NCBI RefSeq assembly: GCF_014698505.1
Contig: NZ_JACJTD010000010.1
Span: 1-64,000, forward strand
DNA length: 64,000 nt
Reading direction: 5' to 3'
Origin: Nostoc foliaceum FACHB-393
GTDB lineage: Bacteria > Cyanobacteriota > Cyanobacteriia > Cyanobacteriales > Nostocaceae
Shown: positions 52,776 to 63,005 of the stretch, one piece after another
Layout: each line of letters opens with the position of its first letter
How positions within the stretch are numbered: position 1 is the first letter of the stretch
Notes under the pieces: model-generated
The model's database searches: none
What the model saw: the letters and a program-made list of their open reading frames with translations, nothing else
What the model was told of the DNA's origin: nothing
Program-made: the position numbers and the translations under genes

Positions 52776-55700
52776 ATGCAAGGACTGAGGCGATCACTCT
52801 TTCTCATCACTTTACCCCTAGCCATATTCGGGTGTCTGTGTTCTATGGACACCGCCACAGGGCAGATAATTCCTGATAATAGTCTCGGTAGTGAAAGTTC
52901 AGTTGTCAAGTTGAATGCCAACACCGATCTAATTGATGGCGGTGCGCGTCGGGGGGCGAACCTTTTTCATAGTTTTCAGGAATTTAATGTTGGTCAAGAA
53001 GGAAAAGCCTATTTTTCCAATCCGGCTGGAATTGACAACATTCTCAGTCGGGTTACAGGGGGAAAACCTTCCAATATATTCGGAACGCTTGGTGTTGAAG
53101 ACGGCAACGCCAATCTATTTTTCATCAATCCTAATGGGATTTTCTTTGGGCCAGATGCGCGTTTAGATATGCGCGGTTCATTCTTGGCTAGTACAGCAAA
53201 CAGTTTATTGTTTGATAGTGGGTTGGAGTTTAGCACTACCAACCCGCAAGTACCACCCATGTTGGCGATTAATATTCCTATTGGATTGCGATTTCGGGAT
53301 AATCCAGGGAGTATCACTAATCAGTCTGTAGCCGATGGCGTGGGGCTTCAGGTCAGTCCAGGGAAAAGTTTATCTCTTGTAGGTGGGGACATTAGTTTAG
53401 ATCGGGGAAGATTGACCGTAGCCGGAGGACAAGTCAACTTAGGGGGTTTAGCAGGGAAAGGAATAGTTGGTTTTAACAGTGATGGTAGCTTGAGTTTTCC
53501 TGATGGTGTGACACGAAGCGATGTATCACTTAGCAATGGTGCTCACCTAGATACCAGCACCTCTAGGCAAGGGGATGCTGGCAATGTAGTTATTAATGCC
53601 GATACTGTTTCATTTGATGAAAGTTCTGCTTTCAGTAGGGTGGAAAAAACAGGCGAGGGTAACGGAGGTAACATTAATATCACCACAGAAAATCTTTCTG
53701 TTACCAATGGTGCTCGACTAGATAGCAGCACCTTAGGACAGGGTAATGCAGGGAGCATAACGATTAATGCTAGCGAGACCGTTTCTTTCGATGGAACAAG
53801 TAGTAATAGACCTAGTTTGGCTTTGAGTGGTGTAGCACCTAAAGCCCAGGGGAATGGGAAAACAATTGAAATTACCACAGGCTCCCTTTCTGTAACTAAT
53901 GGTGCTCAACTAGATAGCAGCACCTTTGGACAGGGTAATGCAGGGAATGTAAATATCAATGCCCGCGATACAGTTTCTTTTGATGGGTTTCACAATCAGA
54001 TCATCCTAGCCCCTAGTGCAGTATTCACTAAGGTAGAATCGGGAGCTGTTGGGCAGGGGGGTGATATCAACATTACAGCTGAGTCACTTTTTATGACAAA
54101 TGGTGCTCAACTACTAGCTAATACTAGTGGAAAAGGAAATGCAGGGGATGTAAATATCAATGCCCGCGATATAGTTTCTTTGGATGGGGTAGGTAGTAAC
54201 AAATTATCCAGTGCTGTATTCAGCTCGATCACAGCAGGAGGTGTAGGGCAGGGAGGCAATATTTACATCAAATCTAGAGCACTTTTTATAACAAATGGTG
54301 CTTCATTAGCTACTAGTAATACTGGTCAAGGAAACGCGGGTGATGTAAAGATTTACACCGAGAGTATAGTCTCCTTAGATGGAGTGGGTAGCAATGGATA
54401 TCCCAGCGCTGTATTCGGCAGCGTGGCTGAAGATCCCTCTGGAAGCCTAGAAAAACCAAGGGGTAATGGTGGTCACATAGACATCACAACTGGGCTGCTG
54501 ACTGTCACTAATGGAGCTCGGCTAGCTGCTAGTACCATAGTAGGATGGGGGAACGCGGGCAGTATAACAATTAATTCCCGTGAGGCCTCCTTTGATGGGG
54601 TAGGTAGCCGTGGTCCTAGTGGGGCTTTTAGTGCTGTGGGATCTCAATCTGTGGGCAACGGTGTTGGTCTCAACATTACTACGACTGAATCGCTCTCAGT
54701 GAAAAATGGTGCTGTGTTGAGTACTAGCACTCGTGGACAGGGGGATGGAGGTAACATCAAACTTAATGCTAGTACTTTGGAAGTCGTTAACGGTGGACAG
54801 GTTATCACCACAAGCTTCGGCAGTGGCAAGGCAGGTAACATTACTTTGAATACAAGTGATAGCATTATCCTTGCTGGTAACGATCCAACCTTTTTTGATC
54901 GGCTTGCCCAATTTCGTAGGGATGCAGAGGATGTAGTTATTGGTGTAGGTCCTGCCAGCGGATTATTTGCCAATACTGAAGTAGGTTCCACTGGCAATGG
55001 TGGTAACATTTCCATCTACCCCAAAATCTTAACGGTTCGCGATGGTGCGACAATCACCGTCAATAGCGATGGTGAGGGTATTGGCGGTAATATTCAACTT
55101 TCAGGCGATTCCGTCAGTCTGGATGGTGGTGCTATCTCTGCAAAAACCCGTAGTAATAATGGTGGTAATGTTAACCTTCATCTTCAAGACTTACTACTAT
55201 TACGCAACAGTAGTCAAATCACCACCGACGCAGGGGAGAAGCAGTTTGGTGGTAATGGCGGTAACATTAAGATTGATGTTCCTAATGGCTTTATCGTTGC
55301 CTTACCTTCTGAAAATAGCGATATCACTGCTAACGCTTATAGCGGTAGAGGGGGTAACATCTACATAAAAGCTAAGAGTATCTTTGGTATCGAACGCCGC
55401 ATATTTCCAACTCTACTGAATAGTGACATTACTGCTAGTTCAGAGCTTGGCATTGCTGGCGATGTAACACTTAACATTCCAAATGTAGATCCCCGCAGTG
55501 GCTTAGTTGAATTAAAAAGGAATGTTGTAGATCCCTCAGAGCAAATTGCCCAAAATCCCTGTCAACGGGGTGTAGGCAGCAAATTTATCATCACTGGACG
55601 CGGTGGCTTACCACCTAGCCCCAATGAAGCTACTAGCAGTGATGCTGTAAGAGTTGATTTAGTTGAGCCTGCACCTGGGAGATCAGGGGAGCAGAGGGGC

Positions 55701-55862
55701 AGAGGCACAGAGGAGAAAACTAAATCTTCAGTTGCCAAACCAATTGTGCCTACTCAAGGATGGATATTCGACAAAAATGGTGAGGTGATGCTCACAGCTT
55801 ACGATCCCACAGGCACAGGTTCTCAACGTCCTCTCAGTTTAGATTCTTGCCCAGTGCCTTGA
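52776..55862 (+). CDS. TpsA-type filamentous hemagglutinin N-terminal domain exoprotein, copy 1
   Basis: About 1028 residues. Signal peptide MQGLRRSLFLITLPLAIFGC, then the TPS secretion domain (ITPDNSLG-like start QIIPDNSLGSESS, ANLFHSFQEFNVG, NLFFINPNGIFFG). It is followed by a long right-handed beta-helix made of about ten repeats of the kind GNAGDVNINARDTVSFDG. It ends with the cyanobacterial NPCQRGVGSKFIITGRGGLP and GWIFDKNGEVMLTAYDPT segment. The exoprotein is presumably surface-attached or released for adhesion. A purine-rich insertion encodes GRSGEQRGRGTEEK near the end. Confidence 0.9.
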   Translation: MQGLRRSLFLITLPLAIFGCLCSMDTATGQIIPDNSLGSESSVVKLNANTDLIDGGARRGANLFHSFQEFNVGQEGKAYFSNPAGIDNILSRVTGGKPSNIFGTLGVEDGNANLFFINPNGIFFGPDARLDMRGSFLASTANSLLFDSGLEFSTTNPQVPPMLAINIPIGLRFRDNPGSITNQSVADGVGLQVSPGKSLSLVGGDISLDRGRLTVAGGQVNLGGLAGKGIVGFNSDGSLSFPDGVTRSDVSLSNGAHLDTSTSRQGDAGNVVINADTVSFDESSAFSRVEKTGEGNGGNINITTENLSVTNGARLDSSTLGQGNAGSITINASETVSFDGTSSNRPSLALSGVAPKAQGNGKTIEITTGSLSVTNGAQLDSSTFGQGNAGNVNINARDTVSFDGFHNQIILAPSAVFTKVESGAVGQGGDINITAESLFMTNGAQLLANTSGKGNAGDVNINARDIVSLDGVGSNKLSSAVFSSITAGGVGQGGNIYIKSRALFITNGASLATSNTGQGNAGDVKIYTESIVSLDGVGSNGYPSAVFGSVAEDPSGSLEKPRGNGGHIDITTGLLTVTNGARLAASTIVGWGNAGSITINSREASFDGVGSRGPSGAFSAVGSQSVGNGVGLNITTTESLSVKNGAVLSTSTRGQGDGGNIKLNASTLEVVNGGQVITTSFGSGKAGNITLNTSDSIILAGNDPTFFDRLAQFRRDAEDVVIGVGPASGLFANTEVGSTGNGGNISIYPKILTVRDGATITVNSDGEGIGGNIQLSGDSVSLDGGAISAKTRSNNGGNVNLHLQDLLLLRNSSQITTDAGEKQFGGNGGNIKIDVPNGFIVALPSENSDITANAYSGRGGNIYIKAKSIFGIERRIFPTLLNSDITASSELGIAGDVTLNIPNVDPRSGLVELKRNVVDPSEQIAQNPCQRGVGSKFIITGRGGLPPSPNEATSSDAVRVDLVEPAPGRSGEQRGRGTEEKTKSSVAKPIVPTQGWIFDKNGEVMLTAYDPTGTGSQRPLSLDSCPVP

Positions 55863-56013
55863 AGCAATTCGTAATTCGTAATTGGTAATTCGTAATACCC
55901 TGCGGTAAGTAAGCTACGTAATTAAGATTCGTCAGATTTTATCTAAATTTCCAGAGTTGCTTCTGTAGCCTGATTTTGATTTTTTAGTCTATTAAGCTCT
56001 AGAAAATATTGAC

Positions 56014-56085
56014 AAGGAAGACAGAATATGAATTTTAAACTGTCTAACCTATTTCAGAGATTACAAAATCTAGCCAAACGATCGC
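56014..56085 (+). repeat. 72-bp segment shared with 59291-59362 (RBS plus N-terminal codons)
   Basis: The ribosome binding site AAGGAAGACAGAAT and the first 19 codons (MNFKLSNLFQRLQNLAKRS) of the second TpsA gene are nearly identical to those of the TPR-CHAT gene, with about three mismatches. The proteins are otherwise unrelated. Confidence 0.9.
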
Positions 56086-59000
56086 ATAAAATCAGCAAAT
56101 GGCGATCGCTCTTTCTCATCACTTTCCACCTAGTAACGTTGGAGTATCTTGTATTTATCAATACTGCTAGAGCACAAATTACTCCTGATAATAGTCTTGG
56201 TGCTGAGAGTTCAGTTGTGACCTCTGACAATATTAAAGGCATTATTAGCGATCGCATTGAAGGTGGTGCGCTTCGGGGAGCGAACCTTTTTCATAGTTTT
56301 CGAGAATTTAATGTGGGTGAAGAAAGAGGAGCGTATTTCTCTAATCCGGCTGTAATTGAAAACATTCTTAGTCGGGTGACAGGGCATAATACCTCTCATA
56401 TATATGGGACACTCGGTGTTTTGGGCAATGCCAATCTATTCGTTATTAATCCCAATGGTATCGTCTTTGGAAAAAATGCCCGTTTGGATGTAGGTGGTTC
56501 ATTTTTAGCGAGTACAGCAAATAATCTAATATTTGATAATGGATTGGAATTTAGTGCTACTAATCCACAAACATCACTATTAAGTGTGAATATTCCCATT
56601 GGTTTGCAGTTTCGAGAAAATCCACAGAGTATTATTAATCATTCTATAGCTGATGATGTTGGGCTTAAGGTCGCTGGAAAAACATTATCTCTAATAGGTG
56701 GGGATATTAGTTTAGATGGAGGAAGATTGACAGCAGATGGAGGGCAAGTTTTTTTAGGAAGTTTGACAGGAGCAGGAACAATAGGGCTTCGAGTTGATAG
56801 TACTAATTTAGCTTTTACCTTTCCTCAGCAAATAAAACGAGCAGATGTGAAGCTTGATAAAGCAGCGGAAGTAAATGTTAGCTCTGGAGAGGGCGGTAGT
56901 ATTGCCATTTATGCCAAAGATGTAACTATTTTGGAAGCAAGTAAACTGATTGCAGGAATAGCATCAGAACTTGGTTCAATTAACAGTAAAGCAGGAGATA
57001 TAGAAATCGATGCCACAGGTGCAGTTAACTTGGCAAATGATAGCTCTATAATTAATTCAGTGCCAGCAACAGGTATAGGCAATGCAGGTGATATCAAAAT
57101 TAAAGTTGCTTCTCTTGTTTTGACTGATAACTCTTCTATTGAATCTTCTACATACGGGCCGGGCAAAGCTGGTAATTTGAAGATTAATACTGAACATTTA
57201 AGTATAAAAGATGGCGCAGAAGTATCAACTTCAACTTATTCGTCATTTGTTCAAGGAGATGCTGGTAATTTATCTGTGCAAGCAAAGGACTTAGTAGAGG
57301 TCGTAGGCACTGATGCTTTTGAAAACCCCAGTTCTCTAGCATCTCAAGTTAATCCTGGAGCTAAAGGCAAAGGGGGAGACTTATCCATCGAAACTAGGCG
57401 CTTAAGTGTTAGAGATGGGGCACAAGTGTCAGCTTCTACATCAGGTATAGGAAATGCAGGCAATTTAACAGTTCACGCTTCTGACTCAGTAGAGTTGAGT
57501 GGAGAAAGTCTTAGGGGTACTAACGAGAAAAATCCAAAGTTTCCTGGCGGCTTGTTTGCTCAAGTTAACATAACGCGTACAGAGAAGCAGGGGCAAGGGA
57601 AAGGAGGTAAACTGACTATTGAGACTGGTCATTTGAGTATTAGTGATGGTAGCAAGGTACAAGTCTCTACTTTTGGCAATGGTAACTCCGGAGACTTGCT
57701 GATTTATGCCTCTAATGTAGAAGTGTTTGAGACACCAAAGTATAACTACTTTAGTACAGGAATATTTGCTGAGGTTGCAGATCCTTCTCCTGATGCTACT
57801 GGCATACCTGGAAATCCCAGACGCATAGCCAAAGGAAATGGTGGAAATTTAACTATTAAGGCTGACCAGTTAAGTATCCGAGATGGGGGCCGGGTTTCAG
57901 TATCTACTCGCAGTCAGGGTAATGCTGGAAAGTTGTTTGTCAGAGCTAAGGACTTAGTGGAAGTCGTGGGTATCCACTCAGAATATGGAGAAAGTGGCTT
58001 AACGGCGAGTGTCACTCCAAGAGGCAAAGGCACTGGCGGAGACTTGACTATTGAGACTAGACGCTTGAATGTTAGAGATGGTGGGCAAGTGTCAGTTATG
58101 ACATTGGGTAAAGGTGATGCTGGCAAATTGCAAATCCATGCTGATGAATCCATAGAAATAGTTGGGACATCTCCAAATGCAGAAATTCAAAGTCAATTGA
58201 GTGCTGAAGTTGGTTCTGGTAGTACAGGTCGTGGGGGAAACTTAATTATTAAAACTGGGCAGTTAAATGTTAAAGATGGCGCAAGTATAACCAGCCGCAG
58301 CACTGGAGAAGGAATAGCAGGTGATATCTCTATATTTGCCAATATTATTGGCTTAATAAACAAATCTGCGATTAATGCCGAAGCAACTTCTCAAGATGGT
58401 GGAAACATTAAACTGCAAATAGCAAACTTGATTCTGCTACGTCGTGATAGTCAGATTTCTACCAGCGCAGGTAGTGAACGTAGTCCCGGTAATGGTGGCA
58501 ATATAAATATTAAGGCTGACTTCCTAGTTGCTATACCTAGTGAAGACAGCGATATCACTGCTAATTCCTTTGGGGGTAAAGGAGGAGTTATAAATATCAC
58601 GGCACAAAAACTTTTTGGGCTAGAAGTTGGTAATAAGCCAACTTCCTTGAGTGAGATTACAGCTTTCTCTCAAATTTCCCCCACGCTAAATGGTGAAATT
58701 ACTCTTAACCAGCCTACATTTGACCCTACTCAAGGATTGGTGGAACTGCCCCAAACCATTATTGACCCTGCTGCCCTAATTGCCCAAAATCCCTGTCAAC
58801 GGGGTGTAGGCAGCAAATTTATCATTACTGGACGCGGTGGTTTACCACCTAGCCCCAATGAAGGAACTAGCAGTGACGCTGTGCAAGTCGATTTAGTCGA
58901 GCCTGCAACTGGGGGAAGCGAAGGAGCAGGGGAGCAGAGGAGCAGGGGAGCAGAGGAGAAAAATAAATATTCAGTTTCTAAACCAATTGTGCCTGCCCAA

Positions 59001-59105
59001 GGATGGATATTCGACAAGAATGGTGAGGTGATGCTTACAGCATACGACCCTACAGGTACGGGTTCGCAACGTCTCCTTAATTCAGATGTCTGTCCAGTAC
59101 CTTGA
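56028..59105 (+). CDS. TpsA-type filamentous hemagglutinin N-terminal domain exoprotein, copy 2
   Basis: A 1025-residue paralogue of the preceding exoprotein. After an N-terminal extension (MNFKLSNLFQRLQNLAKRS) the signal peptide runs to INTARAQ, then the TPS domain ITPDNSLGAESS, ANLFHSFREFNVG and NLFVINPNGIVFG. A beta-helix of repeats such as GDLTIETRRLNVRDGGQVSV follows. The C-terminus NPCQRGVGSKFIITGRGG through YDPTGTGSQR is nearly identical to copy 1. It lies 165 bases after copy 1. Substrate of the TpsB upstream. Confidence 0.9.
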   Translation: MNFKLSNLFQRLQNLAKRSHKISKWRSLFLITFHLVTLEYLVFINTARAQITPDNSLGAESSVVTSDNIKGIISDRIEGGALRGANLFHSFREFNVGEERGAYFSNPAVIENILSRVTGHNTSHIYGTLGVLGNANLFVINPNGIVFGKNARLDVGGSFLASTANNLIFDNGLEFSATNPQTSLLSVNIPIGLQFRENPQSIINHSIADDVGLKVAGKTLSLIGGDISLDGGRLTADGGQVFLGSLTGAGTIGLRVDSTNLAFTFPQQIKRADVKLDKAAEVNVSSGEGGSIAIYAKDVTILEASKLIAGIASELGSINSKAGDIEIDATGAVNLANDSSIINSVPATGIGNAGDIKIKVASLVLTDNSSIESSTYGPGKAGNLKINTEHLSIKDGAEVSTSTYSSFVQGDAGNLSVQAKDLVEVVGTDAFENPSSLASQVNPGAKGKGGDLSIETRRLSVRDGAQVSASTSGIGNAGNLTVHASDSVELSGESLRGTNEKNPKFPGGLFAQVNITRTEKQGQGKGGKLTIETGHLSISDGSKVQVSTFGNGNSGDLLIYASNVEVFETPKYNYFSTGIFAEVADPSPDATGIPGNPRRIAKGNGGNLTIKADQLSIRDGGRVSVSTRSQGNAGKLFVRAKDLVEVVGIHSEYGESGLTASVTPRGKGTGGDLTIETRRLNVRDGGQVSVMTLGKGDAGKLQIHADESIEIVGTSPNAEIQSQLSAEVGSGSTGRGGNLIIKTGQLNVKDGASITSRSTGEGIAGDISIFANIIGLINKSAINAEATSQDGGNIKLQIANLILLRRDSQISTSAGSERSPGNGGNINIKADFLVAIPSEDSDITANSFGGKGGVINITAQKLFGLEVGNKPTSLSEITAFSQISPTLNGEITLNQPTFDPTQGLVELPQTIIDPAALIAQNPCQRGVGSKFIITGRGGLPPSPNEGTSSDAVQVDLVEPATGGSEGAGEQRSRGAEEKNKYSVSKPIVPAQGWIFDKNGEVMLTAYDPTGTGSQRLLNSDVCPVP

Positions 59106-59290
59106 ATTAATTCGTAATTCGTAATTAAACGTGGTGTGCAACGTTCTTTTAAACCTAACCCCCAACCCCTTCCCTACAGGGGAAGTGGAACAAGAGTCAA
59201 AGCCTCTACCCGTCGCGGAGAGAGGTTTGGAGAGGAGTTAAGCCAAAGTCTGAAATTCACGTATTTTTAACCCATAAAGAAAAAATCAAT

Positions 59291-59362
59291 GAGGAAGGCA
59301 GAATATGAATTTCAAACTGTCTAACCTATTTCAGAGATTACAAAATCTAGCCAAACGATCGC
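59291..59362 (+). repeat. 72-bp segment shared with 56014-56085
   Basis: Copy at the start of the TPR-CHAT gene, including the ribosome site GAGGAAGGCAGAAT. Upstream, 59106-59290 carries another dispersed Nostoc-type repeat (AACCCCTTCCCTACAGGGGA and GGAGAGAGGTTTGGAGAGGA). Confidence 0.9.
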
Positions 59363-62226
59363 TCACAGTAACTAAACCGCGATCGCTCATCCTATTAATA
59401 CTTTTATTTCTCCTCTCCTTGAGCATTCCCCTGATCGCTCACCAAGTATCTGCATCATCTATCATCGTTCAAACTCAGCAAAATCCCTTACAACTGGTAG
59501 AACAAGCCAAAAAACTCTACACTACCGGACAGTTTGAGCAAGCGGCTTTAGTTTGGCAACAAACGGCTGAAGCTTATGCTGCTCAAGGGGATAATCTCAA
59601 TCAGGCAATGGCTTTGAGTAATCTTTCGCTTACAGAGCAACAACTAGGTAAGTGGGCTGAAGCAAAACAGGCGATCGCAACTAGTCTCAAACTCCTAGAA
59701 ACCCAGGAAAAAACACCAACGCAACGCCGCATCCAGGCGCAAACGTTGGATATTCAAGGACAGCTACAACTAGCTGTTGGGCAATCACAAATAGCCCTGA
59801 AAACTTGGCAACAGGCAGCTGATATATATAAGAATATTGGCAATAAACATAAGTTCATCCAGAGTCAGATTAACCAAGCTCAGGCAATGCAAGAATTAGG
59901 GCTTTATCGCCGGGCTTGTGAACTATTACTAGAATCTTTAGAACTTGAGCATCAAGACCTTGATATCTCAAAACAACAGTTGCAAACCCTGACAAAGAAA
60001 TTCTCAGGAATAGGCGATTTAGCGTCTTTACAAGTTTTAGGATTACGTAGTCTTGGTGATGTTCTGCGAGTAATTGGCAACAGCGAACAATCCCAACTAA
60101 TCTTGGCAGAAAGTGTGAAATTAGCAAAACAATTGGGTGATTCCCAAAACTTGGCTGCTAGCTATTTCAGTTTAGGTAATACAGTTCTGTCTTTGGGTAA
60201 TCAAAAAGCCCAAATAGAAACCATTGCCACGCCAATTACATTCACATCATCTCAAGACTGCATGGCACGAGCAAATAATACTGTTTCCGAACTATACCAA
60301 CAAGCAGCAGCCTGCTATCACCAAGCTGAATTATCTACCGATGCAAACATTAGCGCCAAGGCAAAACTGAATTTACTCAGTCTCCTCATCGAGACTCAAC
60401 AATGGTCTGAGATATCAACGCTACTGCCTAAAATTCAATCCCAGCTAGATAAATTGCCAATGAGTCATGGAGCCATCTATGCTCAAATAAATTTGGCACA
60501 AAATCTAATTTGTCTGAAATCAGCAGTAAATCCAGAAGTATCTCAACTGTCGTCCCCCCTACTTCAGCAGTGTGGTGTAAGCCAGGAAAAAACAACTAAC
60601 ACTGGGGGTAATACTTTGCAACCTACGCTGATTCCTGCGTGGGAAGATATTGCAAAAATTGTCACCACCGCACGTAACCAGGCTCAAGTTTTGCAAGACA
60701 ACCAAGCACAAGCCTACGCTTTAGGTTATTTAGGCGGAGTTTACCAAGAAATTGGGGAAATACCAAATGCTCAAAGGTTTACTCAAGAAGCATTGCAACT
60801 AGTTTCGGCTTTTGATGCGCCACATATTGCCTATCGTTGGCAATGGCAATTAGGACGACTGCGGCGAATTCAGGAGAACCAACCAGGAGCCATCGCAGCG
60901 TATACAGCTGCGGTTGAAACTCTCAAGTCACTGCGGAAAGACTTAACTGTAATTAATCCAGACATACAATACACGTTTCGAGACAGTGTAGCCCCAGTTT
61001 ATCGGGAATTTGTCGGTTTACTGTTGCAAGCTAATAACTCTAACCAAACCAACCTCAAACAAGCTCGTGATGCAATTGAAGCACTTCAGCTGGCAGAACT
61101 GGATGATTACTTTCGAGATGCCTGCATTGAAGCTAAACCACAACAGATTGATCGAGTCGTAGATAAAGCTACTCCAGCAGCAGCAGTTTTATATACAATT
61201 ACTTTGCCGGATCGCTTAGAGTTAATTCTCAAATTGCCAGGGCAAGAAAACTTAGAACACTACACTACAACAGTTACTCAAGCCCAATTAAAAGACAACT
61301 TAACACAATTAATAGAGCGTCTCAATGATAAAACACGCTTTGCTGGTGAAATTCAGGAATTATCACAACAGACATATGATTGGTTAATTAAACCAGCACA
61401 AAGCAAGTTAGTTGATAGTAAAGTCAAAACTTTAGTATTTGTATTGGATGGTCTATTACGAAATATTCCGATGGCAGTTCTTTATGATCACGCCAGTCAG
61501 GAATATTTAGTACAAAAATATGCTTTAGTTATCACCCCTGGTCTTCAACTGATCAGTCCTCGTCCTTTAGCAGATGTCCGCCTCAATGCCATGCTTGCTG
61601 GAATGAGTGAACAGCGTAGTTTTCCTGACGAAAATCAGTTATTCTCTAATCTTAAATTTGTACCTAATGAATTAGGAAAAATTCAAAACCAAGTGCCAAA
61701 CAATGAAAAGTTACTGGATCAGAATTTTCTCAAAGCTACGCTGCAAGAGCATCTAGCAAATGCCAAATATACTATTGTTCACTTAGCAACTCACGGAGAA
61801 TTTAACTCTGACCCCGAAAAAACTTTTATTGCTACCTGGGATCACCTAATTAAAATCAAAGATTTGGATAAATTACTGCGATCAGGTAAGACAAATCAAC
61901 CAATATCGATTGAACTACTTGTTCTCAGTGCTTGTAAAACAGCCACAGGAGACAGCCGCGCTACTTTAGGGCTAGCTGGTGTTGCTGTACGAGCCGGAGC
62001 AAGAAGTACACTAGCCAGCTTGTGGTCAGTAAATGATGAGTCTACATCTGAACTCATGGGTGAATTTTATCGTGAATTAGTTAATGCCAATGGCCGAAAA
62101 AATGTCAGTAAAGCTGAGGCTCTCCAGCAAGCTCAGTTAGCTCTGTTAAACAATCGCGATCGCAATAAAAAATGGGAGCGTCCTTATTATTGGGCCCCCT
62201 TTGTTTTAGTAGGGAATTGGCTTTAA
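59305..62226 (+). CDS. secreted or membrane-anchored TPR-CHAT protein
   Basis: A 973-residue protein. After the shared MNFKLSNLFQRLQNLAKRS segment comes a hydrophobic signal/anchor (SLILLILLFLLSLSIPLIAHQ), then TPR-like helical repeats (residues about 70-560: LVEQAKKLYTTGQFEQAALVW and similar). The C-terminal CHAT protease-like domain has His830 in HLATHGEF and Cys877 in LSACKTA, with LASLWSVNDEST after it. Unlike the TPR-CHAT at 12080, this one is predicted to be outside the cytoplasm. Cyanobacterial two-partner secretion loci often carry such a gene, suggesting processing or quality control of exported TpsA (inference). Its stop overlaps that of the convergent DUF928 gene. Confidence 0.9.
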   Translation: MNFKLSNLFQRLQNLAKRSLTVTKPRSLILLILLFLLSLSIPLIAHQVSASSIIVQTQQNPLQLVEQAKKLYTTGQFEQAALVWQQTAEAYAAQGDNLNQAMALSNLSLTEQQLGKWAEAKQAIATSLKLLETQEKTPTQRRIQAQTLDIQGQLQLAVGQSQIALKTWQQAADIYKNIGNKHKFIQSQINQAQAMQELGLYRRACELLLESLELEHQDLDISKQQLQTLTKKFSGIGDLASLQVLGLRSLGDVLRVIGNSEQSQLILAESVKLAKQLGDSQNLAASYFSLGNTVLSLGNQKAQIETIATPITFTSSQDCMARANNTVSELYQQAAACYHQAELSTDANISAKAKLNLLSLLIETQQWSEISTLLPKIQSQLDKLPMSHGAIYAQINLAQNLICLKSAVNPEVSQLSSPLLQQCGVSQEKTTNTGGNTLQPTLIPAWEDIAKIVTTARNQAQVLQDNQAQAYALGYLGGVYQEIGEIPNAQRFTQEALQLVSAFDAPHIAYRWQWQLGRLRRIQENQPGAIAAYTAAVETLKSLRKDLTVINPDIQYTFRDSVAPVYREFVGLLLQANNSNQTNLKQARDAIEALQLAELDDYFRDACIEAKPQQIDRVVDKATPAAAVLYTITLPDRLELILKLPGQENLEHYTTTVTQAQLKDNLTQLIERLNDKTRFAGEIQELSQQTYDWLIKPAQSKLVDSKVKTLVFVLDGLLRNIPMAVLYDHASQEYLVQKYALVITPGLQLISPRPLADVRLNAMLAGMSEQRSFPDENQLFSNLKFVPNELGKIQNQVPNNEKLLDQNFLKATLQEHLANAKYTIVHLATHGEFNSDPEKTFIATWDHLIKIKDLDKLLRSGKTNQPISIELLVLSACKTATGDSRATLGLAGVAVRAGARSTLASLWSVNDESTSELMGEFYRELVNANGRKNVSKAEALQQAQLALLNNRDRNKKWERPYYWAPFVLVGNWL

Positions 62227-62987
62227 TTTTGGGAAACTACAGTACCAAAACTATATTCTTGAGCCAGTCTTTCTAAGCCAACCACACCATTAGCTTTTAA
62301 TAAATCAGCCCATTCCTGTTTTAATGTTGGATCTTGTGGATTGCGACGGCGACGTTCAGCTAAGTTATTCAACGCATCATACCAAATCTTATTATTTAAA
62401 TAGCTTTGGTAATCATTAGTATTAGCAGAACCAAGGTTGATTCGTTCTACTATTCCACCAACATCAAAACTATTTCCATCATTACAAACCATCCGAAAAG
62501 ACCAATTATAAACCTTGCCTTGTTTTAATGAGTTTTGGGGTTTTGATGGCACAGTCACACTAACAATTCCTGGTGTTGATTGAAGTGTGTATCGAGTTCT
62601 TTCTATGGTTTTTTGTTCTGCTTCATTTTGCAATACTAACTCAGCATATCTGATATCTTTCGGCAGATTAGGAACATAAACCCAAAAAGTAGGATACTCA
62701 GAGACAGTAGATCCCCCATTCTTAGGCACCAAAGCAGTTAGTTCCGTTGCTTCTATTCCATCACAATTACCACGGCTAGCAGCATCTGTTTGTCGATTTG
62801 GTCTACCTGTTGAAGTAAAATCTAGCTTTTGTCTCCGAGATGATTGTACTAAACGAAAGTTAGAATTTATAGTTAATCTGGGAGACTCTGCAAATACTAA
62901 TATGGGGTAGCTTGTCAAGCCAGCCATAACCCAAAACAAAAAGAGGATAAGAGAATTTTTTGGAAAAGTTCGCTTCTTGTTACTCAT
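62223..62987 (-). CDS. DUF928 domain secreted protein
   Basis: A 254-residue protein with a signal peptide (SLILFLFWVMAGLTSYPILVFA). Its DUF928 body is recognised by NCDGIEATELTALVPKNGGS, PTFWVYVPNLPKDIRYAELVL, VTVPSKPQNSLKQGKVYNWSF and a final helical LNNLAERRRRNPQDPTLKQEW. Function unknown. The family is typical of cyanobacteria and is repeatedly found beside CHAT and CHASE2 genes, as here. It overlaps the CHAT gene tail to tail by four bases and sits 18 bases downstream of the CHASE2 gene, so the two reverse-strand genes are probably co-transcribed. Confidence 0.88.
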   Translation of the reverse strand: MSNKKRTFPKNSLILFLFWVMAGLTSYPILVFAESPRLTINSNFRLVQSSRRQKLDFTSTGRPNRQTDAASRGNCDGIEATELTALVPKNGGSTVSEYPTFWVYVPNLPKDIRYAELVLQNEAEQKTIERTRYTLQSTPGIVSVTVPSKPQNSLKQGKVYNWSFRMVCNDGNSFDVGGIVERINLGSANTNDYQSYLNNKIWYDALNNLAERRRRNPQDPTLKQEWADLLKANGVVGLERLAQEYSFGTVVSQN

Positions 62988-63005
62988 AATTTCCTCTAAA
63001 AACTA

